From assembly GCA_949357655.1 (NCBI GenBank), contig CASHTG010000007.1, positions 62,001 through 126,000 of the forward strand: 64,000 bases of DNA. Direction: 5' to 3'. Positions 58,174 through 64,000 of this stretch are shown in pieces. Both the position numbers and the translations under genes were made by a program. How positions within the stretch are numbered: the first letter of the stretch is position 1; every line of letters starts with the position of its first letter. This DNA comes from Parascedosporium putredinis (Eukaryota > Ascomycota > Sordariomycetes > Microascales > Microascaceae). The notes under the pieces were generated by a model. The model worked only from the letters and a program-made list of their open reading frames with translations. It was not told the origin of the DNA and ran no database searches.

Positions 58174-59795
58174 ATGTCCGCCGAGGTGATCACCACCATC
58201 TCCCCAAACACGAATGAGCCCATCCTCACGCGAAACGGCCCCTCCGATACCGACTTCGACCTCCTGCCTAAAATCGCCACGGAGGCTTTCCACTCGTTTC
58301 GCAAGACCTCCCTGGAGTTGCGCAAGGAGATTGTGAGAAAGGCCCTCTCCTCCCTCGAAGAAAAGAAGGATGAGCTGGCACGTGAGCTCACTGAGCAAAT
58401 GGGCCGGCCCATCGCCTACACGGCCAAGGAGGTGACGACGGCTGTGAAGCGGGCCGAATATCTCCTCAAGGTCAGCGACGATGCGCTGAAGGATACGGAG
58501 GGTGAGGCCGAGAAGGGGTTCAAGAGGTTTCTTCGCAAAGTGCCGGTTGGTCCGGTCCTTGTCATTTTTGCTTGGAATGTGAGTGTGTTTGATATCTACG
58601 TGCTGGGCTCTTGCATCTATACTGACGGGAGTCCTTATCTTGGTCTCACGCTTAGTATCCCTATCTGATCTTGGTGAATGCCTTGATTCCCGCTCTCCTT
58701 GCCGGGAACTCTGTGATACTCAAGCCATCGCCGCAGACGCCTACCGTTGCGGAGCAGATTACTAGGATCTTTGCGGACGCAGGGCTTCCGGCGGGAGTCT
58801 TGCAGTATTTCCACTCAGGGTCTCCTTCTACTATCGAGACCATTGTAAGAAACCCTCAGATTAAGCACATTTGTTTTACGGGGTCAGTGGCTGGGGGTTT
58901 GGCGGTGCAAAGGGCCGCCGCGGACCGAATCGTTAACGTCGGACTGGAGCTGGGCGGCAACGACCCCGCGTACGTTCGAGGAGACGTTGATGTTGCTTGG
59001 GCGGCCGAGGAGATTGTTGACGGCGCAGTCTTCAACTCGGGCCAGAGCTGTTGCTCTATCGAGAGAGTTTACGTCGACGCGTCTATCTACGACCAATTTG
59101 TCGAGGAAGTACAAAATGTACTGAAGGGATATAGGCTGGGCGACCCCTTTGACTCGGCGACGCATATCGGGCCAGTCATTTCGAAGCGATCAAAGGAGAC
59201 AATCGAGGCGCAGGTCAAAGAGGCTTTGGAAAAGGGTGCAACGGACGCTACACCCGAAAATGACAGCTTTGAAAATCCACCGGCCGGGGGCAATTATGTG
59301 AAGCCGAGACTCCTGACTGGCGTCACACATGATATGTTGGCTATGAAGGAGGAGACCTTTGGCCCGATCATTCCTGTCATGAAGGTGAACGGGGACAGTG
59401 ATGCGGTCGAAAAGATGAATGATAGCGAATTTGGTCTTACCGCGAGTATCTGGACCAAGGACACCGAAACAGGATATCGTCTTGCAGACCAGGTGGAGGC
59501 CGGAACAGTGTTCGTCAATCGCTGTGACTATCCAAGCCCAGTAAGTCAGATAAAGATCTCCACATCCCTCCCCCACCCCCACATCTATTGCCAACTTCCT
59601 CTGGATATGATGCGAGCAACGCCCGTCTCCCGACCCTTCTTATCTTGCGCGCAATATGCATGCTGACGCCAACCTTCTTAGGACCTTGCATGGACAGGAT
59701 GGAAGAACTCGGGACGGGGTGTGACTCTGAGTAAATTTGGGTTCGACCAGTTTGTCAAGCTAAAGAGCTACCATTTGAAGGATTACCCAAAATAA
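58174..59795 (+). CDS. NAD(P)-dependent aldehyde dehydrogenase
   Basis: ALDH superfamily enzyme; the substrate cannot be told from sequence alone. Exons fit 58174-58578, 58656-59540 and 59682-59795, all phase 0, with GTGAGT and GTAAGT donors. The fold is complete: PVGPVLVIFAWNYPYLI, the cofactor region VILKPSPQTP, ICFTGSVAGGLAVQ, the general base Glu in LELGGNDPAYV and the nucleophile Cys in FNSGQSCCSIERVYV. The C-terminus has KEETFGPIIPVM, FGLTASIWTKD and the end WTGWKNSGRGVTLSKFGFDQ. No frame break is needed. About 467 residues; no organelle signal is visible, so cytosolic is likely. The class resembles succinate-semialdehyde-type fungal ALDHs, but this is inference. Confidence 0.9.
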
Positions 59796-62700
59796 GGAAG
59801 CGGGCTCAAGATGTAGTATATACGAGAACTATTTAGCGGTAGTCAAGGTGGTGTAATGTACTTAGGAGGCAATTGGTCTGTCAAGGCACTGGTCTGAGGG
59901 ACGAGTTCACATGGTTCCCATCCAAGTTTGTGCACGAAATATGGCGCATCTAATAGAGGGACCCGGTGCCTGTGACCCCTCATTCAGTTTGAAATCGCCT
60001 GGGGGTTGTGTGCATTTTGAGGCGAGGGCTTATCAAGGAGCGACTCCTCGAGAATAATAATAATACTGTATCCTCTTCATGTGGAATTTTGAACTTGTTT
60101 TGAGGCGCTCCGGCCGAGAGTTGTCGGCGATTTCGGACTCAAGCTAAACCCCGTCGGCGCAATAACCGCCGTGAAACCGACAGCTCCCTCCTCGGAAGCT
60201 CCGGGGGGGGAAGGATGCAAATTGCCTAATCCGTCAAACAGGCGAAAAACAGGGCTAGTGATCTGAGGAGTACTTGTACCTGCCAACTGGGACAAGAAAA
60301 ACTTGACAGCTCCCGCTCGAAACATCGGCGAAGAGAGAGGGTCGGAAGGTATCGTGTACACACCCCACATAGGCTCCCGCTTGGCCCTATGGGAGTGTCT
60401 GCATGGCCTACGGCTTGGCCACGGTTCGGTGTACTCTGGGCCACGGCTATGCGACGGGTGTGCGGCGTGGGTGAATGGGTCATAGGAAATGTCACTTCGA
60501 TGACAGGGCCGAAAAAGCTGTTTTGCCGTCTGACCGAAGGTGGGGGGAGGAAGGGAAGGGAAGGCAAGGGAAGGATCGCGCTGGTGCAGGCGGATCTTTT
60601 TCGTGGGCGCGGGGCATGTGACCTGAAAAAAAAAAAAAAAGAGTTTGGTTCCCAAGAGTAATAGTACAACCATCCACCATCTCAGGGGAGACAGAAAAGC
60701 TCAAATGTTGGCCCCATGGGTGAAGACCTGCAAAATGACGCCCGGGAGGGCCTTCTCTGCCAAGCTTTAGGAAAGGGGAAAATGTGGACAAAAAAAAAAA
60801 AGAAGAAGGTGAAAATGAGACCTAGGTTTAGTTTAGAAAGGGTAACAAGGGTCGACGGCCGAGAGGGCCAATGAAGAGTCGACGAAGGGTAATACGAAGA
60901 AATATTAACTCGGCCATTTTCAGTAGTTGCCCTCTTCCCTTCAGCTGCCCTTGCTTTTGGGAGGGAAACCAAATTTAGAAAGAGGTGGATGCAAACAGGG
61001 GCCGCCGAGGCTAAGCAGTTCAAATTTCAAAGGCGCGACCGAGTGGAGGCAGAGAGAAAGAGAAGGGCCTGTTGGAGGACATTGCTTTTCATGCGCCCGA
61101 GAGGCGGCGAAATTCTCTCCTCTGGGACTGGAGCCAGCACACGTTTTGAGCGACATCAGTGGTCAGTATTACAGTGTCGAGAAGACATCCGGAAGCTCAA
61201 GTTACCCTGGAAGTAAGCCTGTCTTCAGGGCGTCAGGCATAAGTCCGTGTGTCCAGTACCAACAACGGAGGGAAGGGGGATGGCATTGTGCAGGATCCCG
61301 ACGGGCTGGGCTTAATCTCACGCTTCCGGCTTCTTCCTTGCGACAGTGAACGGGAGTTGGGATGAGAAAAGAAATCGGTATTTTGGGAAATGTTCCCTGG
61401 TACGGGTTGAAGCAAGGGTTGGCCACTGTTCTTTGCAGGGTATCTGAGGTACCGCTGCGGAAGGACAGACAACAGAGCGCATCGCATTTCGTCGTATTCC
61501 TCCATTCCGCGCGGCCCTTGTTCATTGGAAAGGGAGGGAGAGTGGTGGAATTCCACGACAAGGGAGGGTAATGAATTTTGCGCGAGCTGGGTGTCGATGA
61601 TGCTTGCCGAAGTCGATGGTACTTGTACTTTGGAGGTGCCTCGTTGTTGGAAACGCCAAGAACGCAACCCATTAAGTTTCTGCCTGGGGACATTGTTCGT
61701 CATCCAGCTTTTTTGTTTGATTGATATCAATCTGGCTTCTTGTCAGGGCTTGTCAAAAACAATGCATTGACGGAAGCGGCGTGCGCTTGTCAATCCACTC
61801 CGCTATTGGCTTGGGACAGAGGGAGAAAAAGAGAGAGGGAGGCCACTTCGATCTTGTCATGAGCGCCTCCTCTCAGTGCTAGTAAAAGTGTATTCGCTGG
61901 TGGCCAACCGTAGATCGCCCCTTTTTGGGGCTATCGTCATTCCAAGATCAGCGACATCCAGCGGACAGGAGCCGGAGATCGAATCTGGATATTGGGAGTC
62001 CCCTTTGGGAAGGCGAGGTAGCAATACCGCTGGGGCTAATGCGATTGATTTGGAGCGATATTAAATCTGCAGAAGGCGCACGCGGGAAACGGAAGCCTGG
62101 CCGTGGGTGCTCATGCTGGCCGGGGTAGTAGTACCTGACTGAGAAATTGCGTACCTTTCGCTTGCAGCGCTGGTCCAAGGCCCTCCTCGTTCTTCTCGCA
62201 CGCGAGCAGAACTTCCTCCTCCAGAAGGTGCCAAAAAAGGGCTGTGTGAGCTAAGCACTGCCAGGTGGGCTTGGTGGGTTTCTCCCTCCCCACCCTGCCC
62301 CACGTTTTCACGCCCTGAGTCATCGAAACTTTGGCCCCGGTCTAAATTCGCCTCGTTCCGGCTTCTTCCAGGTTCCATGTACCCATGACTTGGTGCTGGG
62401 GAATTTTGCTGCAACGGCACGGGTCCGAGGGCCCTTTTTCCCTTTTCGAGAGAGCAAGAGGAAAAAAATATTACCCCAACCTCCAAACTGTCTCGTCTCA
62501 CTCCAGCACCGCGCGCCTCCTCCAGCCAGAGGAAAACGAACAACAGCCAAAATAACAACATACACTCCTTCTGCCTTAATCCCACGGTTTCCTTCCCTCT
62601 CGTCCCTCTTTTCGATTCTTGCTTCCCTTTCTTCTCCCCAGATCTTAATATCCTCCCCTCCAAACACCATCTTTTAATACCATCTCAAGGTAGCGCGTTT

Positions 62701-63020
62701 GTTTGACGGCGTGGGTTGCTGTCAAATGAACCTGCATTCAAGCGTTTTACCCTTCTTTTCATGTAAGTTTGGAGATTCAGTCATAGGAAGCGCGTCTTTC
62801 TCAGCGTCGTCTTGCCCCCTCGCGAGGTCATCAGGTGTTGCGCCAAGTCTTGTACCCGTCGCCATCGTATATCCCGTAACGCCATTCCTCCGGGTGTATC
62901 GGGAATGGCACCACCTTCTCGTCTCTTGGGGAGATTTTTTCAGAAACATGGCATGACCAATTGGGGATGTTGGCTAATGTTTACTTCTGCGATATTATAG
63001 TTTCCCAACTCATCACCTAA
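59796..63020. other. Longest gene-free stretch (3.2 kb)
   Basis: No coding region was recognised on either strand. It holds A15 (60626-60640) and A12 (60790-60801) runs and a long pyrimidine-rich block near 62480-62690, which probably belongs to the promoter of the PPR gene. Confidence 0.4.
60626..60640. repeat. A15 homopolymer
   Basis: Fifteen consecutive A in gene-free DNA; a second run (A12) follows at about 60790-60801. Confidence 0.8.
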
Positions 63021-64000
63021 ATGCCCGCTCCCTATTCATCGCTGTACCAGAATTTCATCCGCTCAGGATTAGCGAAATCTGTTACCTACGGCTACGCCCA
63101 GTCCGTCGTTGCCGTATCCCACCCTCACCTTCTTAACCAAAACCGACCTTCCTTTGGCCGTCGCCAGAGCCATCGTTTCAGCCGACTCCATACCCTTCAG
63201 TCCCAAGCCGCGTCCGCTTTCCAGTCGGAGAGACAGACTCTCGCTAGTCTCTCGACAGATAAGCGCCATGACCGTACACTAAGTCACGGAGGCCTCGATG
63301 CCTATTTCGAGGCACTCAAGGCCCGCGAGGCTGAAGGCGAGGAGGAAGGCATCGATGATGAATGGTCCCAGTTCCAGTTTCAACAGCGCATCGAGTGGAA
63401 GCCTACACCGGCTTCCATCCTCCTCGGCGATATCAAGGCTGGACCTGATGGCCACATTGCTGATCAAGATGCTGCCGCTGCTAGCATCAGTCCAGAGGAT
63501 CAGGCCGTGCTCGCGCACATTGATGCCGCCTTAGAGGAGGCGATCGAGGAACGTAGGCGAGTAGAAGCCTTGGAAGAGGCATCCGAGTCGGTTGAACGAA
63601 GCGCGACACCAGGCGCCTCTGCCACTGCCCCCGTTTCTCGCACCCGCAGCCCGGCACTCGATAGATCGCGCACACCGGCGAGTGTTGCCCGTACCGCAAC
63701 GTCACCGATCCACCCCCAGGCCCGCACTTATGCCGATCATCTCCTGTCCCTCGCCGATGGCGGACGATACAAGGAGATCCCCCTGTCTTCGAGGCCATGC
63801 TTGTTGCTGGCGTGCGACCCATTGCCCCAGCATACAATGCCCTCCTCCGAGCCGCTATCCGGTTGTCGCCGGAGAAGAACGAAGTTGTCTCCAAGGCGCT
63901 GGACGTCTATACTGACATGCTCCGGCGCAAGGTTTCCCCGATAGTGACACATATAATATCCTCGTTGATCTGCTCGCCAGCCGGTCGCTTGAGGTTTCCC
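63021..64000 (+). CDS. Pentatricopeptide repeat protein, probably mitochondrial (3' end cut)
   Basis: The start MPAPYSSLYQNFIRSGLAKS at 63021 opens a basic, Ser/His/Arg-rich segment of about 70 residues with few acids, typical of a mitochondrial presequence. An Ala/Glu-rich linker follows (about residues 80-240). Then come PPR-like helices: YADHLLSLADGGRYKEIP, VFEAMLVAGVRPIAPAYNAL and SDTYNILVDLLASRSLEV, reading across two one-base losses in the C runs at 63779-63783 and 63936-63939. Family members act in organelle RNA processing or translation, but the specific target cannot be inferred. The gene runs off the window at 64000. Confidence 0.75.

Noticed and set aside
368..64000. Programmed ribosomal frameshifting as the explanation for the frame breaks
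   Set aside because: Breaks occur in many unrelated housekeeping genes, at different runs, without slippery heptamers or shared downstream structure, and orthologues need none.
368..64000. A block of pseudogenes
   Set aside because: Outside single-base indels the proteins keep catalytic residues, splice sites and full length, and the genes include functions essential in yeast (ESA1, UFE1, NMD3, ERG8).

Overview
This window is nuclear DNA from a filamentous ascomycete fungus (Pezizomycotina). The support is: short GT-AG introns with CTAAC-type branch sites in most genes; fungal-only families (chitin synthase with a C-terminal extension, Kei1, a DUF3112 membrane protein, an external NADH dehydrogenase with an EF-hand); and a sulfite reductase beta subunit of fungal layout. 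About 25 protein genes lie on both strands. I saw no rRNA, tRNA, transposon, CRISPR array or secondary-metabolite cluster by eye.

Layout, left to right: GID8 (-) and ESA1 (+) share a short divergent promoter; NDE1 external NADH dehydrogenase (-); bifunctional uridine kinase/uracil phosphoribosyltransferase (-); NOP53 (-) divergent from YPT6 (+); RKI1 (-) divergent from KEI1 (+); the large sulfite reductase beta gene MET5 (+); a UbiE-type methyltransferase (+); chitin synthase (-); a ModF/YDR061W-like twin ABC ATPase (+); UMP1 (+); a UBL3/MUB-like prenylated ubiquitin-fold protein (-); the SNARE UFE1 (-); EMC4 (-) divergent from the AP-1 beta adaptin APL2 (+); aspartate aminotransferase (+); a DUF3112 seven-helix protein (+); an unrecognised nuclear-looking protein (+); NMD3 (+) convergent with ESF2 (-); ERG8 (+); an aldehyde dehydrogenase (+); and the 5' part of a PPR gene cut by the right edge. 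Gene-free stretches of 2 to 3.2 kb lie at 33.9-36.0, 44.7-47.2, 53.7-56.2 and 59.8-63.0 kb.

The genes are core housekeeping functions: ribosome biogenesis (NOP53, NMD3, ESF2), membrane traffic and ER (YPT6, APL2, UFE1, EMC4, KEI1), protein turnover (GID8, UMP1), chromatin (ESA1), wall synthesis (CHS), and central, sulfur, pyrimidine and isoprenoid metabolism (RKI1, AAT, MET5, UK-UPRT, ERG8). They do not form one pathway or cluster.

The most striking property is technical. At least 19 of the 25 genes carry one-base frame breaks inside conserved domains, about 36 in all. About 33 are losses of one base, usually in a C/G/A/T run of 3-5. The proteins continue perfectly in the next frame, so this looks like long-read consensus error and not mass pseudogenisation. 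Coding spans below run from true start to true stop across these breaks. I found no convincing new biological system.
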